Part shown: one piece after another, positions 36,301-49,680 of the stretch
How positions within the stretch are numbered: position 1 is the stretch's first letter
Layout: the number at the start of each line of letters is the position of its first letter
Source: Carnegiea gigantea
Lineage: Eukaryota; Streptophyta; Magnoliopsida; Caryophyllales; Cactaceae
Reading direction: 5' to 3'
Assembly: GCA_029747015.1 (NCBI GenBank)
Contig: JAKOGI010000540.1
Location: 292,501 to 356,500, forward strand
Length of the DNA: 64,000 nucleotides
Translations under genes and position numbers: made by a program
The notes under the pieces: generated by a model
What the model was told of the DNA's origin: nothing
Database searches by the model: none
Seen by the model: the letters and a program-made list of their open reading frames with translations, nothing else

Positions 36301-37757
36301 ACTAGGTTGTTCTTGTCACACAGTTGGGACACATTTAGTAAATTATGCTTTAAACCATCAACTAAGTGCACATTATCAATTGAGTGGGAGAGAGTTTTAC
36401 CAATGCTACCTACACCGATAATTGTCCCAGACTTGCCGTTGCCAAAAGCCACGCTCCCACCGGTTGAAGCTGTAAGTGAGAGAAAGTTTGATTTTTCTCC
36501 AGTCATATGCCGCGAACACCCACTATCAACATACCACAGCTGCCTGTTTTCAAGGTTGTTTTCTGATCTGTTTGACAGGGTGTTTCTTACCCTGTTTGCT
36601 GGGTTGTTTGTGGGGTTGTTCTCTCTCACTTCAGCCTTGTTCTTGAGATCAGTAAGGCTATTTGTTGATTCATCATCTGAATCCGTGTCACTTTGTGCCA
36701 TGAGAGCTACAGCACCTTCATCAGATTCAGACTCACCTTCATCCTCAGAGGAATCTCCCCAGGCAACAAGCATAGCCTTCGAGAATCGTCTCCCAGAACT
36801 GCTTGCAGCTTGTTTTCTACCTTGTTTCCTGGGGTGTTCTTGCTCTTGCTCTTCTCGAAGTAGTGGACAGTTCTTCACAATGTGATCTGGTTTGCCACAC
36901 TTGAAACACCCTGTGAACTGTTCTCGGGGGGTGTTTCTGGACTTACTGAAGTCTTTTCTTTTGCTGTTTTCTTTGACCTTTTTGAAGAATTTCTTGAACT
37001 TTCTTGTCATTAAGGCCATCTCTTCATCCTCAAGGTCAGAGTCATCATCCTCTTGTGCTTTCAAGGCAAGCCCACGATCCTTCTTCTGCTCCTCTTTTTG
37101 TTGTGAGTTCTTTCTGAGCTCATAGGTTTGAAGATTGCCAATCAACTCGTCGAGGGTGATCTTGTTCATGTCTTTAGCTTCTTGGATCGCTGTCACCTTC
37201 GCTTCCCAAGACCAAGGCAAAATCTTTAGAATCTTCCTCACCAGCTCTTCTGTGGTGAAGGATTTTCCCAGGGATTTTAGCTCGTTTGTTATGTGGGTGA
37301 AGCGTGTGTACATATCCATCACGTTCTCACGATCACCCATATCAAACAACTCATATTACCTCATAAGTAGCTCAATACGTGATTGTTTGACTTGACTTGT
37401 TCCTTCATGAGCTACTCGGAGGGCATTCCGTATCTCCTGAGCTGACTCACACTCCGAGTTTCGTGTATATTCATCTGGACCTAGGCCAAAATATAATAGC
37501 TTCTTGGCCTTAGCATTCTTTTCCATTTTCTTATAGTCTTCACCATCAAACTCTATGGGTTCCTTGGGAACCTTCTTACCATCTTCAAGCACCTTGGTGG
37601 GAACAAGGGGCCCGTTCTTGATGAGCATCCATAATTCATAATCTTCTGCCTGAATATAGTTCTCCATCCTATTCTTCCACCAACTATAATGTTGGCCGTT
37701 GAAATAGGGTGGACGAGTAATGGATTGCCCTTCAAGGATTCCTTGTGGTGTACTCAT
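33333..37757 (-). pseudogene. gag-pol of the minus-strand Sirevirus-like element, intron-like segment absent
   Basis: It starts MSTPQGILEGQS at 37,757. A TAA at about 37,354-37,356 replaces a Gln early in gag. The frame then runs unbroken from 37,349 to 35,979 through the first zinc knuckle (CFKCGKPDHIVKNC), directly across the gag/pol junction (LTDLKNK-AEVREN) into protease (WYVDSGCSRHMTG) and the integrase zinc module. One-base deletions near 36,060 and 35,680 shift the frame. The integrase core keeps the Asp lost in the other copy (RSDHGTEFEN). After a further frame change near 35,050, RT and RNase H are open to 33,333 ([33 protein letters not shown]). It is closer to intact than the plus copy, especially in RT. 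Confidence 0.93.
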
Positions 37758-37795
37758 CTTCAGAATCTCTCAAGGTGTTAGCCCTTTTGAGAGAA

Positions 37796-37810
37796 CCCGC
37801 TCTGATACCA
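37796..37810 (-). other. Primer-binding site (tRNA-Met type)
   Basis: The minus strand reads TGGTATCAGAGCGGG, two bases after the 5' LTR. It is a perfect tRNA-Met-type site. Confidence 0.92.
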
Positions 37811-37812
37811 CT

Positions 37813-39283
37813 TGTTGAATTCCAAGAGTACACAACCACAAGAGGGGGGTGAATTGTGGTGGTCGATTTTCGCCTAATAACTGACAAACAACCGTAGCAC
37901 TTGATTGCAGAGATTGTTTGTAAATCACAAACAACCTTACGCCTTGTTTGTAGCGGTTGTTCTCAATTGATTCAGTAGCGAAATTCAAAGTAATAAATGC
38001 GGAAATAAAGCACACACAATTTTTACGTGGAAAACACCTCTAGCCCAACTGAGGTGTGAAAAACCACGACCTACCTCGTGTAGGATTTAACCACTTCACT
38101 AACGGGCTGAAAACGTTACAAAAGCAACACTCCTTGTTACAACTTGTAACCCACGTAACCTTCTTCCCTAAGACAGGTTACACCACGTCCAATCTCACCA
38201 GATAGGACACGTCCAAAGTCCACACGACTGAGGACACACTCACTCACTTTCTGTTCTGAGAACAGGGGTACAAAACACCTTACTGGGGTGCTTCTGACTT
38301 AAGCAGATGTAAGGTACAATGAAGTCCTATTATGCCAAGAAATTGAAAGTTCAGTTAAGCACAATCTTCTCACGGTTTTTCTCTTTGAAATTCAGCTCTA
38401 AGAATCTCTTACTTCTTTGTAAAAACCGGATTGTCAAATGGGAGAGAGAATTTCAATATTTAAACGCACAACCCAACGGCTATTCTTTTCAAAAGATAGG
38501 GAAAATCCTCTATTTTTAGTCGCTTAGAAGATTCACCAAAGATTTCCAACGGCTAAGAGAGGAGAGAAGATTTTCTTAAAATATCTTGGCCGACTAATCT
38601 AGCTTGAAAAGGATAAAATCTTGATTTATCCCAAATTCAATCAAGACCTAAAATAAGGGATAAGAATCTTTCAAAAGAAATCTTGAGCAAAAACGGTTTT
38701 GTAATTTTTTTTTTTCAAATTCAAAACAAATCTTTTTAGATCTGGCAGCCAACCGAAGCAAATTTCCAGATAAGACTGATGTAGCTGCTGTAGTTTTTGA
38801 GAACACCCTAGGCACCCTGTTTGCAGGGTTGTTTGGAAATGGTGTCCCAAAGCAACTTTTCGAAAACCGTTTTCAAGAAGTGCTAAAAATGATACTTTCA
38901 AGATTGGCATATTAACAAGAGTCTAAAAGATAAGAACTAAATTAACCAAGACTCCTTGTAAGAATTAGTTGTCTTGTCAAGAGAGAATATGCTGCTCCAA
39001 AACACCTTGGTCACCTTGATTCCTTGGGTGATCTTGTGTAGCTGAATGTTCCTCAAGACTTAAACCATATGTGTTGTTTGCTGATCTTGTGTCACTGAAG
39101 CTCGGAACCTGTTCCTAAGACTTGTTCTCAACATTTAGCCACCAGGTTAATAAAATATCACAAACAGCGGTGTAGGAACAACGGTGTATTAGGCCCTGTT
39201 TGGAGAGCTTGTTTGGAACAACATTACTTAGACAAATATGTTACTCTTGGATTTGTTATCATCAAAACTAAATATAATCAACA
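37813..39283 (-). repeat. 5' LTR of the minus-strand Sirevirus-like element
   Basis: The 1,471-bp LTR is nearly identical to 29,247-30,718 and followed by the GTGAG duplication. Confidence 0.95.
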
Positions 39284-39288
39284 GTGAG

Positions 39289-39388
39289 TTCCTTCCTCGA
39301 CTAGTGATTCAAACTAAGGTTCGATCGTCATCCACTGCATGATTAAGGTAAATTCGCTTAAACTTAATTCATTATATTAATTCCTTCA
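39289..39388 (+). repeat. Left LTR of the old copia element, second part
   Basis: The remaining 100 bp of the 158-bp LTR, aligned to 49,739-49,838. TGGTATTAAATC follows one base later as a worn tRNA-Met primer site. Confidence 0.75.
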
Positions 39389-39689
39389 TTGGTATTAAAT
39401 CCAATAGGCTTGATTTCTGGTTGGATCCTGTATCGTATTGTGTGCCCCAAACATGTTAATGGTGGTATGCTTATTTTTGTTCTTCATTCACATCGTTACT
39501 TAACAAACTCGAAATTTCATGTTATTATTTCATGGGCAATTTCTTGATAATTTTTCATAAAATTTTGGATTCTAGTAAAGCATGAAAAGAGCTTTAATTT
39601 AATATATTATACGCACATTTTGGTTGAGCATTTTGTGCGTAATTGCGAATTGAAGTTCTAGGGTTCTTCGTACATGAAACCCTAAAATC

Positions 39690-40510
39690 AATTCTTAAAT
39701 TGTTGATTTCTTTCAATTTTCATTCAAATTGATGCATGGAATAGTTTACCCATTTGATTTTGACTAAAACCCCTCAACTTATTGTTCGGCTTGATCGAAA
39801 ATTTGCCCACATTTTTGCAAGGTATTCGCCCCAATTTCAAGGTTTATGTCGAATGATGAACACAAATTTTCAATCTGTTTGGGTCGTCATTTTCTCAAAT
39901 TGATTTGTGATTTCCATTTTTCAAGTGTTTATAAATAAAAGCCCTCTATATTCCAGTCAATTCGACCAATAACTAGCCTCTAATTTTGTGAAAAAGTTAC
40001 AAACTGAAACTAGGGTTTCGGTCGAATATATGCAATTCGATTTTTGATCTGTTTTGGCCTTTGTTTATTCCAATTGATTGTTGTGTTCTATTGCCCATAA
40101 AATTTTGAACGAAAGCCCTCAAACCATGTCGATTATTGACCAGAAATGTGGCCGGAACTGAATTAATAGTCATAGGCATTGTTCTAGGGTTAAGGCTTGA
40201 CATAGAGCGCATTTTTGACCAATCTTTGGCAAACGCTTTTAAAACTAATGTGATATCCTTTTTTCTGATAAGATTATGAGCAAAAACCCTCAAAAGTTTT
40301 GCCATAGGTGCAAGAATTTTGCCTAAATTTGGCAAAATGTCGCCGGAAATTTTCAGGGTTAAGATTTATAATTTGGACTCAAATTTGATCCCTTTTTGGT
40401 CATTATTTCTTGCAATTGATTTATGCATTTTGTTACCTATGAAGTTCTGATCAAAACCCTTCTAAAAATCCACCACCAATATGCTAGAAATTGGCCGGAA
40501 TTTGGTGAAA
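39690..40510 (+). repeat. Diverged repeat with about 170-bp period in the leader of the old copia element
   Basis: A motif of the form CAATTGATTTNTG...ATAAAATTTTGANCAAAACCCTC recurs near 39,728, 39,898, 40,070, 40,250 and 40,425. The spacing is about 170-185 bp, with several units followed by GGCCGGAA. It lies in the 2.3-kb stretch between the left LTR and gag, which holds no gene I can recognise. Confidence 0.5.
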
Positions 40511-41680
40511 ATCGGCCGGTGCACTGTGCGATATTCCAATCAATGAAACTCAATGTTGGTTATTGTCCAAGTCAATCCTAAAACAAGTTTGGGATACTTT
40601 TCATGTTTCAATTTGGTTCCAAGCCTAGAAAAATTAAAGATTTTGGGGCTTATTTTCTCCCTGGGAAAGGACTCGTTTTGTCCTCTGCTTCAATTCTCGC
40701 ATGGTTGAGAATGGGGTTGAGCCTCGTCACGTGCAAGGCACGTGACTGTCGTAGCTTGTTTCATTTTTTAAATTTAAAAAACTTTTTTTGAAAATTTTGG
40801 ACACATGGCTGACCAGTTGACCACAGGGTTGACTAAGCATAAACTTTTTGAGAAAGTATATGGGTATATGAATTTATATAATGTGATTGGAGTTTGTTTA
40901 TGGGATTTCTCCAATATTCTTTTTGTGAATATATATTTATGATGCCTGATATCATTGTTTTGAGAATGAAATATTCTGTGACTTTTAAAGAATCTTTTAT
41001 TTGAGTATATTTCATACTATTGAATTTCATGAGAAATATGATAATGTTGATTTGATATCATCGAGATTAATTTAAGTGAAAATATTATATGAAATCTCTA
41101 TGATGTTTAGCTCATTTGTTCTCAATTGAATATCATGTGATATATAACAAGTATATATATGTTTAATTGAAAAACATGAAAAGTATGTTGCATATTATGA
41201 GAATGTGTTTCACATGTTGTAACCTTCAAATTGCATATAAAATTTATATATGTAAACCCCCTAAATAAATTAGGTGAGAGGACATTGAAATTTCTCAAAA
41301 AATATGTCTTCTTGAGAATTTTGTTAAGTATGCAAATTATGCCTAAAATGTTTAAATTTATTTTTCATATATTTATGGATATATATGTTGAACTTTCTTG
41401 AAATATTCTTGAGGTTGGCATGCCCTCGATCTTTAACTAGAAATTTGCGAATTTCTTTTAAAATATTTCAATTCCGGTAATTTGGAATGAAACGATAAAG
41501 TTAATTGCACTCCTGTGATGATGATTGGGAACCACAAGAGAACTTTCAACTCTAGGGTTTATGTTTGTGTATATTAACTCTATCGATTATTGCCAAGTTA
41601 CATGGATAAGTGTATGCTAAAATATTAGAAGTATGTATGCTTTTGTACTGATTGTAAAAGTTTTGTGTTTTACAACCATC

Positions 41681-42221
41681 ATGTCAGCTTCCATAATTAC
41701 TAGACTTAGATCCCTCACTATCAGGTTTGAAAATTATAAAAAGAGCTCATATGTCTCCATGAGATAGCACTTGAGGCACATGTCAAACATGATTAGTGAA
41801 CTGACTGAAGTGGGTTATGAATTGACGAATGAGCAACAAGTTCATGCCATGATCCGCTCATTGCCTAATGATTGGGGTCATATTGAGATGGTCCTATCTC
41901 GAACTAAGTATATCGTAAGTTTTTTAGGATATTAAGCGACGACTTGAGTTAAGGATGAGCGGTGAGAGGCCACTAAAATGACAGGCGCAAAAGTGCATAT
42001 GTTAACCTCTAATTCAAGAAATGATTCTAAAAGGAAGGACCAAGGGAACTACATTGGCAACGCTCAGTCAAATGAGGAAATTGAGCATGACCAACAAGGC
42101 AAAAAAAAATTGTGCAAGGAAGAAGGATTCAATGCAAGCTAAGTGCCTCAACTGTGCCCAGATGGGTCACCTTGCTCATGATTGCACTGAGCCCAAGAAG
42201 GTACTTAGCAATATCTCATAG
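41681..42221 (+). pseudogene. Copia gag remnant of the old element
   Basis: ATG at 41,681 is followed by a UBN2-type gag domain broken by stops and frameshifts (TRLRSLTIRFENYKKSSYVS, HLRHMSNMISELTEVGYELT, EQQVHAMIRSLPNDWGHIEM). A CCHC zinc knuckle (CLNCAQMGHLAHDC, near 42,142-42,183) and TEPKKV follow. Gag would package the element RNA. A TAG lies within the first 30 codons. Confidence 0.8.
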
Positions 42222-44264
42222 TGACTTTTGTGTCGTTAATTGAATTCTTCTTTCTGAAACTAATCCTATGTGGATTGCAGGTTCAAGAATCTGAACCAAA
42301 AAGCTAGGAACCATGAAGCTTTACTAGGCTTCTAACAGGTTCTTATATGGTTCGATGAGGACATATGTGGAGACAACAACAAGATGGTTATTAGAAGAAT
42401 CGGAACATGCAAGCTAGTTCTACATAGCGACCGATACCTTATCCTATGTGGAAACCTACTTGCGCCTAAGTTTTTTTGGAATAATATTGCTACGTTGGTT
42501 TTATTTGACTATGTTCATGGCATTGAAGCCTACTGAGTTTTTCCTTTAATAACACCTTTAGTTTTGATTATGCTTTATTAGAAATTGTTTGCTTGTAATG
42601 GATTGAGTATTTGTTCCATTAATCCAAGTGTTTGTTTTTCCGTATTCACATAATGATGATGACGTGAATTGTTTATTTGTCATGCTAGATTAGGCCATAT
42701 GGGTCAAAAGCATATATATGCAAAAGCTAACAAAATATGATTTGTTAGCAAACATAAGTGGACTAGCCCACTTGTGAACATAGTCTGGCAGGAAAAACAA
42801 CAAGAAAACCATTTAATTTTAGAAAAGTTACTAAAAGATGATTCCATTGTAGTCAATTTATTTGAACATTTATGGTCCAATGAATGTGATAATAAGGTGT
42901 AGAGTTTCTACGCTTTATCACATTTCACTTGATTTGATCTTTTTTATTTGACCTTAGATAAGTCTGAAGCGATAAGTTGCTTTAGAAAACATATGAACTT
43001 GGTTGAAAATCAAATAAACCCAAGAGGTTAAGACCTCAAAGATCATATCATTATGAAATATTTGTTGGCATTATTTTAGGGGATGCTGTGATGAAAAGGG
43101 AATAGTTTATTAGGTAACTATCCCGAAGCGTCTACAACAAAATGTTATTCTGGAGAAAGAAAACAGAATGCTCCTTGATATGGTAGGATCAATAATTGCG
43201 CAAAATTCATAAATCTCCTGCTAAGAAGATCTCCTTTTGTTGCATATTATGATCTTAACCTTGTGGTCGTAAAGTAGGCCGCTACCACTTTATATGAGTC
43301 ATGAATTAAAGTCCAGTCTGAGAGTTTTTGGACCTCAGGGGTATACGACCTATGAACACAACCCTTCTGATGGAAGTGCCAAAGGGGGAAGGAAGAGCGT
43401 CTTAATGGGAGACTCTAACCTTAAAAGCTTTTTGACTTATTGGGTTGTAAGACAGTAGAAGTGCAACTAAAATTTAAGCTATATATATATATATATATAA
43501 CATTCTAAAGAATGAATTTCCAAAGAAGGGGTGAGATAGGTTAAGGCTTATCTCTATTAGCTCTCCAAACCGAATCAGATCCCTTCACTCGAGTGGGATG
43601 ATTTTAATTAAAGATGAATAAGTTATCATCAAGGTCCTTCATCATTAAGAGCGAATGAAAGTGATCATGTTCTTGTTCCAAGTTGGAGCAAATTCTATTC
43701 TTTCTCCAAGTGGTAGTAAGATGACTGGTCTTGGTTTGAGTGGGAGTAAAATCAATCCCAAGACGAACGACTTGAGATTATGTGGATCTCTGCTAAGACA
43801 TGGTTGTCAGAAAGAATTCCTCCATGCCATTTGGGCAATGAGGTACATGAAACTTTCATGACATTCCTACAGAATGGAACTGACTAAAGATGCCCTCTTC
43901 GACCCTTCTAAAGACAAGAAGACTAAGGCAACGGAAATAAAATGGAGTAAATAAATGTGAATAGTTGTTTCACCTTTTAGAATACAAAGTTATTTGAGAA
44001 CATATTGGTTCTTAAAATTGTAAGGCTAATGGCACAGTTGGCTTTAGGCCCAACTTGTTGCAAAAAGGGTACATACAATAGGATATGATCAACTAAAAGA
44101 CTTTTTCCCCCTTATTGTGTGTTAAATGATAATTTCACCTTTATATGGTTATTATCACTAGTTTGGACCTAAAGTCACATCATATGGATGTGCAAATACC
44201 AATCTCAAAAAGGATCTAAGTGAAGTTCCATTGAAAAGGATCACAAATACGAGGTTTGTGGACA
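42222..44264 (+). pseudogene. Decayed protease/integrase region of the old copia element
   Basis: Fragments in different frames include a protease-like WIAGSRI (family usually W-DSGA), then IGTCKLVLHS, and the pre-integrase motif ARLGHMGQKHIYAKAN near 42,690. No frame stays open. The stretch ends at the solo LTR insertion. Confidence 0.5.
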
Positions 44265-44269
44265 TGTGA

Positions 44270-47200
44270 TGTAACGCCCCCAACCCTATGGCTAGGAGTG
44301 TTAGCTTTTTTCTTTAAATCCTGGGATGAAACGGACAGAGTTTCCCTTGAAACTTGACTATTTCCCAGGCTTAAAGCCTTACAATAAATTCCCTGCACAA
44401 AAAAAACATAATGATAAAGGCCAACTAACTCAACGGCTATCCGCCGGAGTTCACAGCTCTACGGGCCACCCGCCTGGAGCATCACAACCAGCGCAGTTCA
44501 ACACTTAAACAAACGAACAATGAAAAGTATAGCCCTGGGCAACTTAGATGGTGGCTCACACGGCTTTACAGAGCGGCTCTAAATGAAATGCAACACAGGC
44601 ACCCAAGAGATGAAATTACATGTCGTTACATCATAATACAATTTGCAGTTCACATACAAGCTCATAACTTTATTCTTAAGACAGCAGTGACTCCATCTGG
44701 GCTTACGAGGACCCACTTTTACCTGTTATTTCAGAAACCTGGGAAGGGAACAATAATAAGTGGGGATGAGCAATCATCGCTCAGTGGATAACCCCTTTTC
44801 CTAAACAATACTTAAATGCAATAATAACTTACGACAACTGTTCGAATTTCCTTCTCTTTGCAGAATGTTCCAATCACAATGCAAGAGAAATAGCCTTTGC
44901 ACCATCTGCTTAAACTTGAAAGTAGCTATACTTAATAAACTTCCACGAGACATTCATATGAACGCATAAACGCAATAAAAATCGAGGAGTTTAACCCATA
45001 AATACCACTTGTTGGAATATCTGTTACGAAAATCATTAAAACTTTATATACATTACTCCGTACATTATTAAGGCTTATTCCTGTACATATAATCTATGTT
45101 GTACATAATCCTTAAACTTCATTGAAGATGCTGTCAAGTAATTAGCTATATGAGTTTAATAATGATATTAAAACCATCGTCATGCTCAATGTGATGAAAT
45201 CACCACACCCATGATACCACTACCACATACAGTGATAAGTCATATATAGGAGTAAATTTCCTTGCTAAAACATGGAACAATAACCATACGGTGAAACAGA
45301 TCCTATGTCATGTGATTGGTAAGACCTCTACTGGCTGCTTGGAGGAACTGTAGGATATATAAACTTTAAGTTCTCTACCTACTATAGCACTGTAGCACCA
45401 TTGATGAACTATGAAACATTTGGTAGGACTATATGTATGAAATGTTGAACTTTGAATCATCTGCACACTGGCAGAGCTATGAACGCTGTACTTGGAACTT
45501 CTGCCTATTGGCAGAACTATGAACTTTGAACTTTGAAACTTCTGCTTATTGGGAGAACTATGAACTTTGAACTTTGAAACCTCTGCCTATTGGCAGAACT
45601 ATGAACTTTGAACTTTGAAACTTCTGCCGATTGGCAGAACTATGAAACACTGAACTCTGAAGTCTTTGCCTACTGACAGAGCAATAAACACTAAACTTTG
45701 AAACACTAAAGTTGAAGTTCTATGTAAACTTTAAAAGGAGATATTGGGTTGGTTACGCTAAGAATCCAATTGATGCAATGTAACCTATGCCCATTACTCA
45801 ATCTCATCGATCCGATGTTTAGGGTTATTTCATTACCAATGACTTGTCAATGAAAACATGCGACCGATAAAACATTTAGAAGCGTTGAGGAATTAGGTAA
45901 TTAAGCATTCATAACTATATCATCTCTAAGCAAGCACTATAAACGATGAATGCATGTAATCAATGAACCATATAAAATCGATAAACTTTATATAGTTGAT
46001 AGCTTCATACAATCGATAAACTCTATAAAATTAATAAACTACGCATAAATCAATAAACTTTCGAAAATCAATAAACCACATATAAATTGATAGGCTTTAT
46101 ATACTCAATAAACTTTTTATAATCAATAACGACATATAATCATTAAACTTGATATAATTGATAATTTTTATATAATCGATAAACTGTATATATAATTGAT
46201 AAATTCATATAATCGAAAGACTATATCCAATCACTAAACTTCATATAATCGATAAATCACTGAACTTCATAAAAATCGATAAATCACTAAACTTCATATA
46301 AAGCGATAAATCACTAAGCTTCATATAAATCGATAAATCACTAAACTTCCTATTAATCGATAAACGTTATATAATCGAATAACTCTCATATAATCGATTA
46401 TAACTCGATAAACTGTATATATAATCGAATACATTTCACATAATCGATAAAACTATACATAATCGATAAACTTGTTCAATACGATCAATATATATACACT
46501 AGGCATCGTTCAGTTTACGCTACAGTTTCCTCATGTCATAAATAATCAGTTCCAATTCAATCTGAACGAACTATAATGAATAAACTTTCATCAAAATTAA
46601 CAATAAATAGGAGGAAGAGGAAACCCACCTCGAATCCAAGCTCAGGGACCTATTTTAGGGTTCGATTTGGGTGGCTCGATGCGGGCTCGGTTCGCCTCTT
46701 TGCTCCCCTTCTGCTGTTCCTGCCGGACCGCCACCGCCGGCGGCTATGGAGGAGCCGTCGAGACCCTCGACGACTTCCCCCCCCCGGTTCAACCGTTTTC
46801 CCCCTCCCTTGCGTCTGCCTCTGCCTCTCTCTGGCCCGATTGGGGCGTCGACCGGGGTGGGGACGGCCGGGCGTACGTTGGCCGGTTGTCGGCGACACCG
46901 CCGGTGCCTCCCTCACCCTCTCTTGGCGTGTGTATGCGTGGCACAGGGCAGGGAGTCGAGAACCCCCCCTCTTGCGATCTTTCTCTGCCCGAAGAGAAGG
47001 GGCTTCGGCCCCTTTAAATTTTTTTTTTTTCTCTTCTTCTTTTGTTTTGTCCACTGATAATAATACCAACCCACTGCACCATAAATCCAATTTTCCGACC
47101 TTCAAATCTTAAACTATAACAATTAATATAATCATCGGTCGATTATTCGCCTTTTGATTATATTAAGGTTCGATTCAATAAATTGCAGGATGATTCCCAA

Positions 47201-47401
47201 ACTTCGACATTCTAGTCGTATTTGGGAATCTGCTCAATGTAGTGCCCGATAATAATCCTTAATACTAATAAAACTAATAATAATGAGAATACTGATATTC
47301 TTTTCAATAAAAATCAGCCCTCGGGCGGACTTCATCGATATTTGTTCACTTTATAACGATATGAATCGGCTTATCGAAGGGGATAAAAGCCCGAGTGTAC
47401 A
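44270..47401 (-). mobile_element. Solo LTR of the Gypsy-type LARD family
   Basis: The minus strand runs TGTACACTCGGG...GGGGGCGTTACA over 3,132 bp and aligns with the LTRs at 5355-8030 and 10,909-14,797. It shows the GC-rich island (46,640-47,045), 18-bp repeats (45,965-46,480), hairpin minisatellite (45,440-45,700) and hairpin-rich end (44,270-44,540). Flanking TGTGA at 44,265-44,269 and 47,402-47,406 is a perfect 5-bp duplication. The lack of an internal region or partner LTR identifies an LTR-LTR recombination product. It is more diverged from the other two LTRs than they are from each other. Open frames in the GC-rich block are not conserved. Confidence 0.9.
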
Positions 47402-47406
47402 TGTGA

Positions 47407-49680
47407 GGTCAATTGTTACCCTAAATTCTATTCAACGAATTGGTATACTTGTGGTTATCTCCAGTGACTGCATTGTGATTGATACCAATAGGTCCAAAAA
47501 GCTATTTTATAGTCAAGTCATTATATATGGATGACTTACTAAAAGCTAGAAATGGTGTAAAGTTTCTAAGGCAAAGACTTATCATTATCTAACTTTGAGA
47601 TGATTAATATCGATAAAGTAGCGTATGCTCTTGAAATAAAGTTTTTGAGAGAATATTCAAAAAGATTATTCTTTTTCCTAAAGAGAATGACAACAAAAGG
47701 TCTTTGAATAATCTAATACGCACAACTATGATCATATTAGTGCTCACATCAACAAGCGTGAGGCCTTACAGTAAAATATGTCCACACTTTACTAGAACAG
47801 GACTAATAAGCAGAACTTTCTTTGCTAGGTGTACTTAAAAGTCTAATGCATAATATGATGCATGTTGACGTGTTATCTTTACATAAATATCAACTGGACC
47901 TGAGACTAGCATAGCAGCAAATAGTAAAGCCATGAGAAACCTAAAAGAAACCTCCCATCATGCGCTTTTGGCACATAGGCAATAACTTGCAACAAAAGGG
48001 TGCAATCGTCTTGACTGTGCTAGGTTTAGATGAGAAATGAACCTCAAATATGCCTTCCAACTTAGCAAAGGTGCTATTGTGGCAAGAAACAGTCATGTGC
48101 TACCTTGTTATAAAAAGAGTTTATGACTCTATCCTTAAAAGCACAAGAGTTTGTTTGGTTAAAGAGGATCTTGGATTATTTGGTTGATGGATCGAATAGT
48201 ACTGTCCAATAATGGTTTACTAGGACAAGTTGTGATCACAAGTACCAAGAACCATAAGTATTATCATAAGACCAAACTGATTGGACATAAGGTTCAATTT
48301 TGCAAATGACATGGTAGGACACAAAAAGAGTAAACGTAAAGTACTTTCTAGTTAGCCCTGGTAAAGGGCTATGCTTATTGAGCATATAAGAGCTCAACAA
48401 TCTTCGTAAATGACAACTGTGCCCTGGCATGTTGCTCACAAATTGTTTTTCGATATTCACAAGTAATTGTGTAATATTGCGAAATTCAAGGGTTGTTTTG
48501 CATACACTTATTATTAGACTGTTTGAATATGCATTCTTATGTATGGATGCATGTGTGTGTTCTTGAATATAAAAAGTATGTCGGGTAGACTTGAGGTTAG
48601 TCCTCTAATACGGGTAACCGCCTCCGTTGATTAGAATATCGATGGGAGATGAGACAAGATTTTAAGTTGAATTATCAGAAGGATAATTATGAGAACCTAA
48701 CAACTTAAAATCATGAATGTCACCTTGATAATGACAAAAGGTCATTATAACATGAGTAAAAATAAATTTTACCTAGTCTATCTCGAAGAGGTCAAATATG
48801 AGTTCAAGTTCATGAGTAGATTTGGGAACTCAGTTTGGATAATATGGTGTCCAAATATCATTTAGATAGCATTTTGGTTAAAGAACCAAATGACATACGC
48901 TCCTTGGAAAGGCGTGAATACTATAGCACATGTTTCGTATCATGTGTGTAAGAGGCAATCAATCGGGTCAATATAAGTTAGATCTATGCTTATACTTATA
49001 TGAGACCCTATAAGGTTATGGCCTTATATTTGTATCTTCGGGACTCCAATTAGTGGCTTGAGACTCGATTCAATGTTCGCTAAGTGTTTTGCTAAAGGAT
49101 CATGAGTAGTTCCGTCTAGCGGAACATGTCTAGAAAAATTAGTTGGATTTGTCGAGAGTCTCATGAGAAGAGGAAGATCAAACACGGAATTTCATTAATT
49201 TATATTCATCGGTGCACCAGTTATGACACATGGGTCATACTTGTGGATATGAAGTATGATGATCATTTGATGAGATCAAAGTGAGACATCTTAATGAAAT
49301 TAAAATGATCTAGGGTACTTGCATACTTCTAGCTACTCAAGTGTGGTTCTCGACGAGGGGCTATATATTCCTAATAGATGTATGACATTGATGGATTTCT
49401 CACAAGTATGCTGGTCGCGCAACCTATTTGCCGGTATGAAGATTGTGAAGAAATAAAGGAAAAATAAGTTTTTCTTAAGATGGAAATAAGCACTCCCTTC
49501 CGTGTGAATGGGATACGTTGGACTTAGGGCATGATGCATGCACAAGGGGTGCAAGCCCAACAAGTCGACAACTTAAGCCACCTCAGAAATCCTAGTTCTC
49601 TGACTGATCCATCTAATATCAAAAGGGGGCCAGTCTAAGAGGAGATGCATCAGAGAAGCATCGAGGGTTAGTTAGTTTTC
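47407..49680 (+). pseudogene. Decayed 3' half of the old copia element
   Basis: By position this should hold RT and RNase H. I can only point to weak matches near 49,470-49,560 resembling the end of the copia RT connection region, all with stops. AAAAGGGGGCCAG near 49,620 may be a displaced purine tract. No usable frame remains. Confidence 0.35.

Larger units (their letters stand above)
29247..39283 (-). mobile_element. Sirevirus-like Ty1/copia LTR retrotransposon, complete, minus strand
   Basis: The 10.0-kb element is flanked by GTGAG at 29,242-29,246 and 39,284-39,288. The 5' LTR is 37,813-39,283 and the 3' LTR 29,247-30,718 (about 1,471 bp each, roughly 20 differences by eye). The primer site is at 37,796-37,810 and the purine tract next to 30,719. 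It encodes gag-pol and the same third ORF as the plus-strand element. Its LTRs are related to, but clearly different from, those of the plus copy, so the two are members of one lineage rather than one duplication. Confidence 0.95.

Noticed and set aside
44216..44508. Short ORFs across the solo LTR edge
   Set aside because: They cross the TGTGA/LTR border, so they arose by the insertion.
46576..47112. ORF of 178 codons in GC-rich DNA, and overlapping ones
   Set aside because: The block is part of the solo LTR, and the matching segment at 11,220-11,650 does not keep any of these frames.
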